Source: Segniliparus rotundus DSM 44985
GTDB lineage: Bacteria; Actinomycetota; Actinomycetes; Mycobacteriales; Mycobacteriaceae
Assembly: GCF_000092825.1 (NCBI RefSeq)
Contig: NC_014168.1
Span: 797,946 to 861,945 of the forward strand
Direction of reading: 5' to 3'
DNA length: 64,000 nt
Shown: positions 53,350-63,449 of the stretch, piece after piece
Layout: every line of letters starts with the position of its first letter
Position numbering within the stretch: the stretch's first letter is position 1
Program-made: the position numbers and the translations under genes
Notes under the pieces: generated by a model
What the model saw: only the letters and a program-made list of their open reading frames with translations
Database searches by the model: none
What the model was told of the DNA's origin: nothing

Positions 53350-54362
53350 GCAAGTCGGACGAGCGCAAGAAGGAGGCCCGGGGCGCTGAGGCGTCCCCGG
53401 TCGTGGAGCCCGTGCAATTCCTCGCCCCCACCGTCGACCCTGAACACGACCGCGCTGACGACGAGCTGCGCCCACCGGCCAAAAGCCCTGGCTCCCCCCG
53501 GCGCGTGTCCGCGCCTACGAAGCGGGCGGGGGACGCGCGCAAAGCCGCCGAAGCCCCGAAATCCGCCGCGGCGGGCAGCCCGAAGTCGAAATCCGCCGCG
53601 CCTGCCCGATCCGCGGACCGGCGGCGCAAAGCTTCCGAGTGCGTTGTGGCCGACCCTGAGGAGCTATTCGAATCCCTTGGCGTGACCCTGCAGGATTCCC
53701 TGATGACCTTGGCGCTGACGCATCGTTCGTGGGCGAACGAGCATGGCGAGGTCCCCACGAATGAGCGGTTGGAGTTCCTCGGCGACACAGTGTTAGGGCT
53801 GGTGGTCACCGAACAGCTCTATGTGACGCATCCGGACAAAGAGGAAGGCGAGCTGGCCAAGCTTCGGGCCAATATCGTCAGCACCGCCTCGCTCGCCGAG
53901 ATCGCCCGCAGGCTCGGCAAAGGCGGGCTCGGCGAATACCTCTACCTCGGCAACGGCGAGGTGCGCACCGGCGGCAAGAACAAGGATTCGATCCTCGCGG
54001 ACGGGCTTGAGGCCGTGATTGGGGCCGTGCACATCCAATACGGCATCGAAAAGGCGCGTGAAGTGGTCCTCGCCCTGTGCGCCCCGCTGCTTGCCCGCGC
54101 GGCGCGGCTCGGCGCTGGGCTGGACTGGAAGACCAGTTTGCAAGAGCTCTGCGCCCGCCGGGGCCTGCGCCCGCCGGTCTACGAGGTCACCGAGGCCGGT
54201 CCGGACCACGAGAAGCTCTTCACCGCCGTCGTGCTGATCGAAGAGAAGAGCCTCGGCACAGGCTCTGGCCGCACGAAGAAGGAAGCCGAGATGAAAGCGG
54301 CAGGCCACGCCTGGGGCGTCATCAGCGGAGAAGACGTCGCGCTGCCCGGCCTCGGCCTGTAG
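53346..54362 (+). CDS. rnc: Ribonuclease III with N-terminal extension
   Basis: A 338-residue double-strand-specific endoribonuclease that processes rRNA and structured mRNAs. The catalytic signature NERLEFLGD is at 139-147, a second acidic site is in [14 protein letters not shown], and a double-stranded-RNA-binding domain (~265-335) follows. Typical RNase III is about 230-250 residues; the first ~100 here are an added Ala/Lys/Pro/Ser-rich, probably disordered basic tail. ATG 53346 overlaps the DUF177 stop and codon use is uniform, so the extension appears genuine, although a later start is possible. Confidence 0.93.
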   Translation: MSKSDERKKEARGAEASPVVEPVQFLAPTVDPEHDRADDELRPPAKSPGSPRRVSAPTKRAGDARKAAEAPKSAAAGSPKSKSAAPARSADRRRKASECVVADPEELFESLGVTLQDSLMTLALTHRSWANEHGEVPTNERLEFLGDTVLGLVVTEQLYVTHPDKEEGELAKLRANIVSTASLAEIARRLGKGGLGEYLYLGNGEVRTGGKNKDSILADGLEAVIGAVHIQYGIEKAREVVLALCAPLLARAARLGAGLDWKTSLQELCARRGLRPPVYEVTEAGPDHEKLFTAVVLIEEKSLGTGSGRTKKEAEMKAAGHAWGVISGEDVALPGLGL

Positions 54363-54446
54363 CCGCGCCGGAGGTCCCCAGGTCGATGAGAGCGCAGGCG
54401 TGCGCCGCACACGGCTCCAGCCCAGATCGCGACCTGGGCGGCGGGC

Positions 54447-55298
54447 GTGCCTGAACTCCCCGAGGTCGAGGTTGTTCGTCGAGGGCTCGCGGAGCATCTC
54501 ACGGGCGCGCGAATCCGCGCGCTGCGCGTGCTGCACCCCCGTTCTGCGCGCCGCCATCCTGGCGGGGGAGCGTTCTTGGCCGCCGCGTTGTCGGAACGCG
54601 ACGTCCGGGCAGTGCGCCGCCGCGGCAAATACTTGTGGCTGGTCTTGGACGACGAAGAGTCCGTGGTGATCCACCTCGGCATGAGCGGGCAGTTCCGGGT
54701 GGGCGACCAGGGAGTCCCAGGGAACCCCGCGCACCTGCGCGTCGAAGCAGATCTCGCGGACGGCCGGACGCTGCAATTCTTCGACCAGCGGACCTTCGGG
54801 GGATGGGAGTTCGCCGCGCTGCAAGAGGTCGATGGCGAACTGGTCCCCGCGCCGGTCGCGCATATCGCCCGCGACCCTTTCGACCCGAAGTTCGATCCCG
54901 CCGCCGTCGCGCGGCGCGTCCGCGCCAAACGGTCGGCGATCAAGCGGGTCTTGCTGGACCAGACCGTGCTTTCCGGCGTCGGCAACATCTACGCGGACGA
55001 GTCGCTGTGGCGGGCTCGGCTGCACGGCGAACAGCCGGCCGCGGGGCTGAGCCCACGCAAAACCGCGGAGTTGTTGGACGCTCTCGCCGTTGTGCTGGGC
55101 GAGTCGATCACCGAGGGCGGCACGAGCTTTGACTCCCTGTATGTGAACGTGAACGGCGAATCAGGCCGGTTCTCGGACTGGCTGGCGGTGTACGGGCAGG
55201 AAGGCAAGCCGTGCCGCCGTTGCGGATCGGCGATTCGGCGCGAGGCGTTCATGAACCGGTCCTCGCATTACTGCCCCCGGTGTCAGCGCCTGCCGTGA
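54447..55298 (+). CDS. mutM: Formamidopyrimidine-DNA glycosylase
   Basis: A 283-residue DNA repair enzyme that removes 8-oxoguanine and ring-opened purines. It starts M-PELPEVEVVRRGL with the catalytic Pro2 and Glu3, has the helix-two-turn-helix near QTVLSGVGNIYADE (Asn-Ile-Tyr-Ala-Asp-Glu), and ends with the zinc finger CRRCGSAIRREAFMNRSSHYCPRC. GTG 54447. In M. tuberculosis the next gene is the OsmC-like Rv2923c; here the kdp operon lies in between. Confidence 0.95.
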   Translation: MPELPEVEVVRRGLAEHLTGARIRALRVLHPRSARRHPGGGAFLAAALSERDVRAVRRRGKYLWLVLDDEESVVIHLGMSGQFRVGDQGVPGNPAHLRVEADLADGRTLQFFDQRTFGGWEFAALQEVDGELVPAPVAHIARDPFDPKFDPAAVARRVRAKRSAIKRVLLDQTVLSGVGNIYADESLWRARLHGEQPAAGLSPRKTAELLDALAVVLGESITEGGTSFDSLYVNVNGESGRFSDWLAVYGQEGKPCRRCGSAIRREAFMNRSSHYCPRCQRLP

Positions 55299-55354
55299 GC
55301 CTGCCCGGCGGGCTCCGTGTCGGCGGCGCGTGCGCCGTATGGAATCCGTAAGGA

Positions 55355-55386
55355 ACCGTTGCAACGGTCATTTCTCGCATTAGGCT
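55355..55386 (+). promoter_or_regulatory. Promoter and palindromic operator of the kdp operon
   Basis: The perfect 14-bp palindrome ACCGTTGCAACGGT (55355-55368) contains a -35-like TTGCAA (55359-55364). It is followed after 16 bases by TAGGCT (55381-55386). It lies about 40 bases before the first small gene. It could be the binding site of KdpE or of a repressor. Confidence 0.55.
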
Positions 55387-55426
55387 TGCCCGAATTGTGC
55401 TCTTGAGAAGAGAAAGGACGCTTGCG

Positions 55427-55615
55427 GTGGCGGATGTCGGCTATCTGGCGTTGGCCCTCGCGTCGTTCGCCGCGCTGCTCGTCGCGTTCCGGGCGCTGGG
55501 CTCCCAGCAAGGTTCTGGGCCAGCACGGTTCGGCGCGTTCGGCCAGGAGGACCGTGTGGCTGCAAAGAAAGAGGAGTCGTTGGCCGAGGCTTTTGACCGG
55601 GATTCTTCGCGATGA
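55427..55615 (+). CDS. Small membrane protein at the head of the kdp operon
   Basis: A 62-residue protein with one N-terminal transmembrane helix (YLALALASFAALLVAFRAL) and a polar C-terminus. GTG 55427 has AAAGGA about eight bases upstream; an in-frame GTG at 55397 is the alternative. It ends within the kdpF start (ATGA). Not part of the classical kdpFABC; it could be an extra stabilising or regulatory subunit. Confidence 0.6.
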   Translation: MADVGYLALALASFAALLVAFRALGSQQGSGPARFGAFGQEDRVAAKKEESLAEAFDRDSSR

Positions 55616-55710
55616 CCCTCGCCGGAACTGTCAGCGTCGTGCTCCTCGTCCTCGCGGCGGCCCTCGCGGGCTATCTCTTCGTCGCGCTCGTGGACCCGGA
55701 GAGGTTCTGA
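55612..55710 (+). CDS. kdpF: KdpF small subunit
   Basis: A 32-residue single-helix peptide (MTLAGTVSVVLLVLAAALAGYLF) with the characteristic end VALVDPERF. KdpF stabilises the Kdp complex. It overlaps the upstream small gene (ATGA) and is followed two bases later by kdpA. Confidence 0.88.
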   Translation: MTLAGTVSVVLLVLAAALAGYLFVALVDPERF

Positions 55711-55712
55711 CG

Positions 55713-57383
55713 GTGCCAACGGGACTCGCCGCAGCGTTGCAGCTGCTCTTCATCCTCGGTGTGCTCGCGGCCGTGTACGTCCCGCTCGGGGACTTTATGG
55801 CGCGCGTCTACACGAGCACTGAAGACCTCGCCGTCGAACGCGTTCTCTACAAGGCAGCGAGGGTCAACGCCGCCGCGGAGCAGACCTGGCAGTGGTACAC
55901 GCTGAGCCTGCTCGGGTTTTCCTTCGTCAGCGTGTTTTTCCTGTACGCGCTCCAACGATTGCAAGGGGTGCTCCATCTGGGCGGCGGCCTCGCCGCGGTG
56001 AGCCCGGCGGTCGCGTTCAACACGGCGGTCTCCTTCGTCACGAACACGAACTGGCAGTCCTACACGCCGGAGACGACGATGGGCGTGTGGACGCAGCCGC
56101 TCGGCCTCGCCGTGCAGAACTTCCTCTCCGCGGCGGTGGGCATGGCGGTGGCCATCGCGCTCGTGCGGGGTTTCGTCCATGTCCGGGAAGGCGGCGAGGT
56201 CGGCAACTTCTGGGTGGACCTCGTCCGGGGCGCCGTCCGCGTCCTCCTGCCGCTCTCCCTGCTCGTCGCGGTCGTGCTGCTCACCCAGGGGGCGGTGCAG
56301 TCCCTGCACGCCGGCTTCGCGAGCTCGCAAGGGCAGGTGCCGCTCGGGATGGCCGCCTCGCAGGAGGCGGTCAAAGAACTCGGCACCAACGGCGGCGGTT
56401 TCTTCGCGGCGAACTCCGCGCACCCGTTCGAGAACCCGACCCCGTTCTCGAACGCCGTGGAAATCATCGCGCTCCTCGTCATCCCGGTCGCTTTCACCCG
56501 AACCTTCGGAACGTTGGTCGGCGACCGCCGCCAAGGCCTCGCGCTGCTCGCTGTGATGGCTTTCTTGTGGGGCTCGGTCCTCGCTGCGACCTGGTTCTGC
56601 GAATCGAGCCCGAGCGGGATGGCGGGCAAAGCCGCCGGGGCGATGCTCGAAGGCAAAGAGGTGCGTTTCGGCGTTCCCGCGTCCGTGGTCTTCGCGGTCT
56701 CCACGACAGGAACCTCCACGGGGGCGGTGAATGCGGCGCATGACAGCTTTTCGGCGTTGGGCGGCGGGGCGCTCACCCTGAACATGCTGTTCGGCGAAAT
56801 CGCGCCGGGGGGGACGGGGACTGGCTTGTACGGGCTGTTGGTCCTCGCGCTGATCGCCGTTTTCGTCGGCGGGCTTCTGGTCGGGCGCACCCCCGAGTAT
56901 TTGGGCAAGAAAGTCCGCCAGCGCGAAATCACCCTCGCTGCCCTCGCCGTGCTCGTGATGCCGGCGCTGGTGCTCGCAGGGACGGGGATCTCGCTGGTCT
57001 TGCCCGGAACCCGCGCCGCGCAAGGCAACAGCGGCGACCCCCGGACCCTCGGCTCGATCCACGGGTACTCGGAGGTGCTCTACGCCTACGCCTCGGCCTC
57101 GAACAACAACGGCAGCGCTTTCGGCGGCCTCGCCGCGACCAGCGATTGGTTCCAGGCCTCGCTCGCCTTCTGCATGCTCCTCGGACGGTTCCTGCCGATC
57201 ATCCTGGTCCTTGCCCTCGCCGGCTCGCTCGTGGCCCAACGCCACACCCCGCCGACCGCGGGCACCCTGCCGACGCATCGGGGTTTGTTCATCGGCCTGC
57301 TCGTCGGGGTCGTCCTGCTGGTCGCGGCCCTCACCTTTTTCCCGGCGCTCGCCCTGGGACCTGTCGCGGAGGCATTGGGATGA
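55713..57383 (+). CDS. kdpA: Potassium-transporting ATPase, K+-channel subunit KdpA
   Basis: A 556-residue channel-like subunit of the high-affinity K+ pump, with about ten transmembrane helices and four selectivity-type loops. The latter include [40 protein letters not shown] and [17 protein letters not shown] 55713, two bases after kdpF. The stop overlaps the kdpB start. Confidence 0.96.
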   Translation: MPTGLAAALQLLFILGVLAAVYVPLGDFMARVYTSTEDLAVERVLYKAARVNAAAEQTWQWYTLSLLGFSFVSVFFLYALQRLQGVLHLGGGLAAVSPAVAFNTAVSFVTNTNWQSYTPETTMGVWTQPLGLAVQNFLSAAVGMAVAIALVRGFVHVREGGEVGNFWVDLVRGAVRVLLPLSLLVAVVLLTQGAVQSLHAGFASSQGQVPLGMAASQEAVKELGTNGGGFFAANSAHPFENPTPFSNAVEIIALLVIPVAFTRTFGTLVGDRRQGLALLAVMAFLWGSVLAATWFCESSPSGMAGKAAGAMLEGKEVRFGVPASVVFAVSTTGTSTGAVNAAHDSFSALGGGALTLNMLFGEIAPGGTGTGLYGLLVLALIAVFVGGLLVGRTPEYLGKKVRQREITLAALAVLVMPALVLAGTGISLVLPGTRAAQGNSGDPRTLGSIHGYSEVLYAYASASNNNGSAFGGLAATSDWFQASLAFCMLLGRFLPIILVLALAGSLVAQRHTPPTAGTLPTHRGLFIGLLVGVVLLVAALTFFPALALGPVAEALG

Positions 57384-59479
57384 CCACAACCGAACCCTTG
57401 TCGCCACAGCAGGCCCGCGCGCCGGAGGCGCAGCGCCGCGCCAGCGGCAAAGTCTCGGCCGGGGTGTTCTCGCCGTCCCAGATGGCGACGTCGCTGCCGG
57501 ACGCGTTGCGCAAACTCGACCCTCGGCACCAGGCGCGCAACCCGGTCATGTTCGTCGTGCTCGTCGGCTCGGCGGCGACCACGGCGCTCGCGCTCCTGCA
57601 TCCGACGGTGCTGTCCTGGTCGGTGGCCGCATGGCTGTGGTTCACCGTCCTCTTCGCGAACCTCGCCGAGGCCGTCGCGGAAGGCAGAGGCAAAGCGCAG
57701 GCCGCGACATTGCGGCAGGTCAAACAGGACACTGTGGCGCGCAGGCTGCGCGACGACGGCGCGGAGGAGGAAGTGCCCGGATCGTCCTTGCGCCTCGGCG
57801 ACCGCGTCGTGGTCGAAGCGGGACAGGTGATTCCCGGCGACGGCGACGTGGTCGAAGGCATCGCCACGGTGGACGAGTCCGCGATCACCGGCGAATCCGC
57901 CCCCGTGGTGCGCGAGTCCGGCGGCGACCGCTCCTCGGTGACCGGCGGGACTGTGGTGCTGTCCGACCGGATCATCGTGCAGATCACCACGAAGCCGGGC
58001 GAGACCTTCATCGACCGGATGATCGCCCTGGTCGAGGGCGCGGCACGGCGCAAAACCCCGAACGAGATCGCGCTCAGCGTCCTGCTCGCCTCGCTCACGA
58101 TCATCTTCCTGCTCGCTGTTGTCGCCATCGGCCCCATGGGCGCGTACGGCGGGCACCAGCCGGACCCGGTCCAGCTGATCGCGTTGCTGGTCTGCCTCAT
58201 CCCCACCACCATCGGCGCGCTGCTCTCGGCGATCGGCATCGCTGGCATGGACCGCCTCGTGCAGCACAACGTGCTCGCCATGTCCGGCCGCGCGGTGGAG
58301 GCCGCTGGCGACATCGACACGGTCCTCATGGACAAGACGGGGACGATCACCTTCGGCAACCGCAGGGCCACGGCGCTCATCCCGGCGCACAACGTGGCAG
58401 AGGACGAACTGGCCAGGGCGGCCCGGCTGTCCAGCCTCGTCGACCTCACCCCCGAGGGCCGCAGCATCGTGGAGTTCTGCGCGCCGCGCTGCGGCCTCGC
58501 GCCCGAAGCGACGCCGGACGAGCTGGCCGGCGAGGTCGTGCCGTTCACCGCGCAGACCCGGATGTCGGGCGTCGACCTCGGCGACGTCTCGATTCGCAAA
58601 GGCGCCACCGACAAGGTGCTCGAATGGGCGCGCGCCCGCGGAGCCCCGGACGCGCCAGAGGTGCGCGCGGCTGTGGACCAGGCCGCCAAAGAAGGCCGGA
58701 CCCCGCTCGTCGTGGCCCAGCGCAGTCCGAGCGGTTCGAAACTGCTCGGCGTGATCGTCCTGTCCGACGTGGTCAAGCCCGGCATCGCCGCCCGGTTCGC
58801 GCAGATGCGCCAGATGGGCATCCGCACGGTCATGATCACCGGCGACAATCCGCTCACGGCAGCGGCCATCGCCGAAGAGGCCGGCGTGGACGACTTCCTC
58901 GCCGAAGCCACCCCGGAGGACAAGCTCGCGCTCATCCGCAAGGAGCAAGAGGGCGGACGGCTTGTGGCGATGACCGGCGACGGCACCAACGACGCCCCCG
59001 CGCTCGCGCAGGCCGACGTCGGCGTCGCGATGAACACCGGCACGGCCGCCGCGAAAGAGGCTGGGAACATGGTGGATTTGGACTCCGACCCCACCAAGCT
59101 CCTCGACATCGTGTCGATCGGCAAACAGCTGCTCATCACCAGGGGGGCGCTCACCACGTTTTCCCTCGCCAACGACCTCGCGAAATACTTCGCGATCCTC
59201 CCGGCCTTGTTCTCCAGCGTCTACCCGCAGCTCTCGGCGCTGAACATCATGCGGCTGCACTCGCCCGCGTCGGCGATCCTCTCCGCGGTGATCTTCAACG
59301 CGGTCATCATCCTCGGGTTGATCCCGCTCGCGCTGCAAGGCGTGCGGTACACCCCGGCTTCGGCCGAGGCGCTGTTGCGCCGCAACTTGCTCGTGTACGG
59401 CGTCGGCGGCGTGATCCTGCCCTTCGCCGGGATCTGGCTCATCGATCTTGTGGTCCGGTTCTTGCCGGGGATGGGATAA
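57380..59479 (+). CDS. kdpB: Potassium-transporting ATPase, ATP-binding subunit KdpB
   Basis: A 699-residue P-type ATPase (type IA). The phosphorylated Asp is D318 in [11 protein letters not shown]; the actuator motif is TGESAPV, and the hinge is [17 protein letters not shown]. It powers uptake of K+ through KdpA. ATG 57380 overlaps the kdpA stop (ATGA). Confidence 0.97.
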   Translation: MTTTEPLSPQQARAPEAQRRASGKVSAGVFSPSQMATSLPDALRKLDPRHQARNPVMFVVLVGSAATTALALLHPTVLSWSVAAWLWFTVLFANLAEAVAEGRGKAQAATLRQVKQDTVARRLRDDGAEEEVPGSSLRLGDRVVVEAGQVIPGDGDVVEGIATVDESAITGESAPVVRESGGDRSSVTGGTVVLSDRIIVQITTKPGETFIDRMIALVEGAARRKTPNEIALSVLLASLTIIFLLAVVAIGPMGAYGGHQPDPVQLIALLVCLIPTTIGALLSAIGIAGMDRLVQHNVLAMSGRAVEAAGDIDTVLMDKTGTITFGNRRATALIPAHNVAEDELARAARLSSLVDLTPEGRSIVEFCAPRCGLAPEATPDELAGEVVPFTAQTRMSGVDLGDVSIRKGATDKVLEWARARGAPDAPEVRAAVDQAAKEGRTPLVVAQRSPSGSKLLGVIVLSDVVKPGIAARFAQMRQMGIRTVMITGDNPLTAAAIAEEAGVDDFLAEATPEDKLALIRKEQEGGRLVAMTGDGTNDAPALAQADVGVAMNTGTAAAKEAGNMVDLDSDPTKLLDIVSIGKQLLITRGALTTFSLANDLAKYFAILPALFSSVYPQLSALNIMRLHSPASAILSAVIFNAVIILGLIPLALQGVRYTPASAEALLRRNLLVYGVGGVILPFAGIWLIDLVVRFLPGMG

Positions 59480-59485
59480 GCCGCT

Positions 59486-60118
59486 ATGACTCTGCTGCTC
59501 CGGCTCCTGCGCCAATCTCTCGTCGGGTTGGTCCTGCTCATCGGGCTCACGTTCCTGTTGGGCGTGCTCTACCCGTTGGCGGTCTGGGCAATCAGCCGCG
59601 TCGCGCCGGACGCCGCCGAGGGCTCTGCGCTCGTGGTGCGTGGCTGCGTCGTCGGCAGCGCGATCCTCGGCGTGGACCCGAAGGCCCCCGACGGCGCTCC
59701 TGACCCGTACTTCCACGCCCGAGTCGTGGGAGCGAGCGCCCCTGTCAACGATCCCTTCGCCCCCGGCAGCCCCTCGGCCGGGCTGCCGTCCAACCAGGGG
59801 CCGAACAGCGACACCTTGAAAGGCTGGGTCGAGGCCCGCCGCGAAGCCATCGCGCGTCGTGACGGCGTCGCCCCCCAGGACGTGCCGCCCGACGCGGTGA
59901 CCGGCTCGGGTTCGGGCCTCGACCCGGACATCAGCCCGGCGTACGCGGCGATCCAAATCGCGAGAGTCGCCAAGGCGACCGGCAAGCCCGAACGCGAGAT
60001 TCGCGCGTTGGTGGACGAACACACCCAGGGCAGACAATTCGGGTTTCTCGGCGAGCCGAGGGTGCATGTGCCCGCGCTCAACGCGGCGCTCGGCCTGCGC
60101 CCTGCGAGCTGTGGCTGA
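59486..60118 (+). CDS. kdpC: Potassium-transporting ATPase KdpC subunit
   Basis: A 210-residue subunit with one N-terminal membrane helix (LRLLRQSLVGLVLLIGLTFLLGVLYP) and a soluble outside domain. The latter carries the conserved SGSGLDPDISPAYAAIQ and FLGEPRVHVPALN. It assists assembly and affinity of the pump. Confidence 0.95.
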   Translation: MTLLLRLLRQSLVGLVLLIGLTFLLGVLYPLAVWAISRVAPDAAEGSALVVRGCVVGSAILGVDPKAPDGAPDPYFHARVVGASAPVNDPFAPGSPSAGLPSNQGPNSDTLKGWVEARREAIARRDGVAPQDVPPDAVTGSGSGLDPDISPAYAAIQIARVAKATGKPEREIRALVDEHTQGRQFGFLGEPRVHVPALNAALGLRPASCG

Positions 60119-60129
60119 CAAGTGCTTTC

Positions 60130-62700
60130 ATGGAGAGCATGAGCACTGAACCGGCTCCGGACCTCCAGCCGACCCCGCCCAAACGCGGACAGTTGCGGAT
60201 CTACTTAGGAGCCGCGCCCGGCGTGGGCAAAACCTACGCCATGCTCGCCGAGGCGCACCGCTGCCAGGAAGCAGGCACAGACGTCGTGGTGGCCGTGGTT
60301 GCCACGCATGGGAGGGAGAAGACCGCCGCGCTGCTCGACGGGCTGGAAATCGTGCCTGCGGCGCGCGTTTCGTATCGGGGGACGGCGCTGGAGGAGATGG
60401 ACCTCGGCGCCGTGTTGGAGCGCGCCCCGCAGCTCGCCCTCGTCGACGAGCTCGCGCACACCAACGCCCCCGGCAGCGCGCACGAGAAACGCTGGCAGGA
60501 CGTGCAAGTGCTGTTGGAAGCGGGAATTGATGTGCTCTCCACGGTGAACGTCCAGCACCTCGAAAGCCTCAACGACGTGGTCGCCCAGATCACCGGCGCG
60601 ACCCAGCAGGAGACAGTCCCCGATGTCTTCGCGCGCTCGGCCGCCCAGGTCGAGCTGGTCGACATCACTCCGGAGGCGCTTCGGGCCCGCATGTCCCACG
60701 GCGAGATTTACGCTCCGGACAAAGTGGACGCGGCCCTGCGCAACTATTTCCGCGCGGGCAACCTGACCGCGTTGCGCGAATTGGCGCTGCTGTGGCTCGC
60801 CGACCAAGTGGATGCCGCGCTCGCGAAATACCGGCGAGAGCACCGCATCACCGATGTCTGGGAGACGCGCGAGCGGGTGATCGTGTCCGTCACCGGCGGG
60901 CCGGAGTCGCAGACGTTGATCCGCCGCGCGCGGCGGATCGCCTCCAGGTCCGGCGCGGAGCTCATGGTGCTGCATGTGGTCCGAGGCGACGGTCTGGCGA
61001 GCGCGGCGGAGACCGAACTCGGCCGTCTGCGCGAGTTCTCGGCGAACGTCGGCGCGTCGTTGCACACCGTCGTCGGCGACGACGTGCCGACGACCCTGCT
61101 GGAATTCGCCAGGGCTGTGAACGCGACGCAGCTCGTGATCGGCACCTCGCGCCGGTCCCGCATGGCGCAGTTGCTGGACGAAGGCATCGGCATGCGCGTG
61201 GTGCGCGAGTCGGGCAAGATCGACGTCCACATGGTGACCCACGAGGAGGCCGGCCGGCGCCGGGCCCTTCGGCCAGGTCTGCGCAGCACGCGCAAGACGA
61301 GCTGGTCCGCGGCGGTCCTCGCGCCGCCCGCTGCCGCGTGGCTGATGGAGCTCGCGGGACCGGCTGTCGACTTCACCAGCGCGACGGCGGTGTTCTTCGC
61401 TGTGGTGCTGCTCGTTTCTTTGCTCGGGGGCGTGGCCCCTGCCGCGTTCTCGGCAGTGGTGTCGGGGGTCTTGCTCAATTACTTCTTCGCGCCGCCGTTG
61501 CGCAGTTTCGCGGTGAAGTCCCCCGGACAGGTTGTCACGATCTTTGTCATGGTCGGGCTCGGCGTCGCCGTCGCGGCGCTGGTCGACTTCGCGTCCTCCC
61601 GCGCCCGCCAAGCCAGACAGGCCGCTCAGGAAGCGGAGCTGCTCACGCTGTTCGCGGGAGCCGTGCTGCGCGGCGCGGACGTCTCGGAGCTTCTGGCGCG
61701 GGCGAAGGAGACCTACGGGCTTCGGGCGGTGAGCCTGGTGCGGTCGGGCGACGTGGTCTCCTGCGCCGGTGAGGACGCGCCGACCAGCGAGGCTTCGGCG
61801 CGGGCCGCTGTCCAGTCGCCCGACGGGGAGTGCGTTCTTTTGCTCGACGGGCCGAAAACCTTCGCCGGACGGGACCGGCGGGTCCTCGAAGCGGTGGCCG
61901 CGCAAGCCGCGGCCCTGGTCCGCCAGGCCGACCTGGCGCAAGAGGCCGCTCTGGCGGACGGGCTCGCGGAGGCCGACAAGTTGCGCCGCGCGCTGCTCTC
62001 CGCGGTCAGCCACGATCTGCGCACACCGCTCGCGGCGGTGAAAGCGGCGGTGTCGAGCCTGCGCAGCGACGACGTGGAGTTTTCCCCCGAGGACGTCGGC
62101 GAGCTGCTCGCGACCATCGAGGAGTCCGCCGATCAGCTCACCGCCCTGGTCGGCAATTTGTTGGACTCCTCGCGTCTGGCCGCAGGGGTGCTCGCGCCGC
62201 AGCGCCGACGGGTCTATGTGGACGAGGTCGCCCACCGCGCCATCCTGAGCTTGCCCGCGCCGCGCCGCGCGCGAGTGCAGGTGCAGCCGGACGTGAACGC
62301 CGTCCTGGCCGACCCCGGCCTGTTGGAGCGCGTTCTGGCGAACCTCATCGACAACGCGTTGCGCTACGCGCCGGACTCCCAGGTGACCGTGCGTTCGGAG
62401 CGCCAAGAGGGCGAGGTGGTCATCTCGGTCGTGGACCACGGGCCCGGCATTCGGGCGGACCAGCGCGAGCGGGCGTTCGAGCCGTTCGGACGGCTGAGCA
62501 GCGCCCCTGACGGGCGGGGCGACCGGGACAACAGCGTCGGCGTAGGGTTGGGACTTTCCGTGGTCCGAGGCTTCGCGGAGTCGATGGGAGGGCAGGTGGT
62601 CGTGACGCAGACCCCTGGGGGCGGTGCGACGTTGCAAATATGGCTGCCCGACGCCAACACGGCCAAACGGCACGCCGCTGAGACAGGAGCGAAGGCATGA
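60130..62700 (+). CDS. kdpD: Sensor histidine kinase KdpD
   Basis: An 856-residue membrane sensor for K+ limitation or turgor. Order: KdpD domain with Walker A GAAPGVGKT (~21-230), a universal-stress-protein-like domain (~245-375), four transmembrane helices (~390-495), a GAF-like domain (~510-610), a HisKA box with the phosphorylated H628 in SAVSHDLRTPLAAVKA, and an ATPase domain (NLIDNALRYA, then glycine boxes). ATG 60130 or 60139. It overlaps kdpE (ATGA). Confidence 0.96.
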   Translation: MESMSTEPAPDLQPTPPKRGQLRIYLGAAPGVGKTYAMLAEAHRCQEAGTDVVVAVVATHGREKTAALLDGLEIVPAARVSYRGTALEEMDLGAVLERAPQLALVDELAHTNAPGSAHEKRWQDVQVLLEAGIDVLSTVNVQHLESLNDVVAQITGATQQETVPDVFARSAAQVELVDITPEALRARMSHGEIYAPDKVDAALRNYFRAGNLTALRELALLWLADQVDAALAKYRREHRITDVWETRERVIVSVTGGPESQTLIRRARRIASRSGAELMVLHVVRGDGLASAAETELGRLREFSANVGASLHTVVGDDVPTTLLEFARAVNATQLVIGTSRRSRMAQLLDEGIGMRVVRESGKIDVHMVTHEEAGRRRALRPGLRSTRKTSWSAAVLAPPAAAWLMELAGPAVDFTSATAVFFAVVLLVSLLGGVAPAAFSAVVSGVLLNYFFAPPLRSFAVKSPGQVVTIFVMVGLGVAVAALVDFASSRARQARQAAQEAELLTLFAGAVLRGADVSELLARAKETYGLRAVSLVRSGDVVSCAGEDAPTSEASARAAVQSPDGECVLLLDGPKTFAGRDRRVLEAVAAQAAALVRQADLAQEAALADGLAEADKLRRALLSAVSHDLRTPLAAVKAAVSSLRSDDVEFSPEDVGELLATIEESADQLTALVGNLLDSSRLAAGVLAPQRRRVYVDEVAHRAILSLPAPRRARVQVQPDVNAVLADPGLLERVLANLIDNALRYAPDSQVTVRSERQEGEVVISVVDHGPGIRADQRERAFEPFGRLSSAPDGRGDRDNSVGVGLGLSVVRGFAESMGGQVVVTQTPGGGATLQIWLPDANTAKRHAAETGAKA

Positions 62701-63449
62701 CGAAGATACTGGTGGTGGACGACGAGCCGCAGATCCTCCGCGCGCTCCGGATCAATTTGACCGCGCGCGGTTTCGACGTGACCACCGCCTCGACCGGGGC
62801 GGGCGCGTTGCGCGCGGCGGCGCAATGCCACCCCGAGGTGGTCCTTTTGGACCTGGGGCTGCCGGACATGGACGGGTTCGAGGTGCTCGCAGGGCTGCGC
62901 GGTTGGACGAAAATCCCAGTGATCGTGCTCTCCGCTCGAACTGATTCCAGTGAAAAGGTCGACGCGCTCGACGCCGGGGCGGACGATTACGTCACCAAGC
63001 CGTTCGGGATGGACGAGCTGCTCGCCCGGCTGCGCGCGGCGGTGCGCAGGGGCGCGAACAATCAGCCGGGCGGGGAGCCGGTGGTGGCCGCCGATTCGTT
63101 CGTGGTCGACCTGGTGGCGAAGAAAGTCACCAAGGACGACAAGGAAGTGCATCTCACGCCCACAGAATGGGGCGTGCTCGAACTTTTGGTCCGCAACCAG
63201 GGCAAGCTGGTTTCGCAAAAAGAGATCCTTTCCGAGGTGTGGGGGCCGTCGTACAAAACGGAGACGCATTATTTGCGGGTGTATCTCGCCCAGCTGCGCC
63301 GCAAATTGGAGGCGGATCCCGCGAACCCCCGCCATTTGCTCACCGAAGCGGGCATGGGGTACCGCTTTGAGCCTTCGGCCAAGCAGAGACCGGCGCATGA
63401 ACCTCGCGTCTGGCAGAGTGCTTCTGGCGAAGAGGAAGGACAGCCATGA
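62697..63449 (+). CDS. kdpE: Response regulator KdpE
   Basis: A 250-residue OmpR-type regulator. The receiver domain has the phosphorylation site D52 in LLDLGLPDMDG and the Lys in VTKPFGMDEL; the winged-helix DNA-binding domain (~130-225) ends THYLRVYLAQLRRKLE...GMGYRFEP. It would activate the kdp promoter under K+ shortage. The C-terminal tail (~20 residues) is a little longer than usual. It overlaps the following OsmC gene (ATGA). Confidence 0.95.
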   Translation: MTKILVVDDEPQILRALRINLTARGFDVTTASTGAGALRAAAQCHPEVVLLDLGLPDMDGFEVLAGLRGWTKIPVIVLSARTDSSEKVDALDAGADDYVTKPFGMDELLARLRAAVRRGANNQPGGEPVVAADSFVVDLVAKKVTKDDKEVHLTPTEWGVLELLVRNQGKLVSQKEILSEVWGPSYKTETHYLRVYLAQLRRKLEADPANPRHLLTEAGMGYRFEPSAKQRPAHEPRVWQSASGEEEGQP

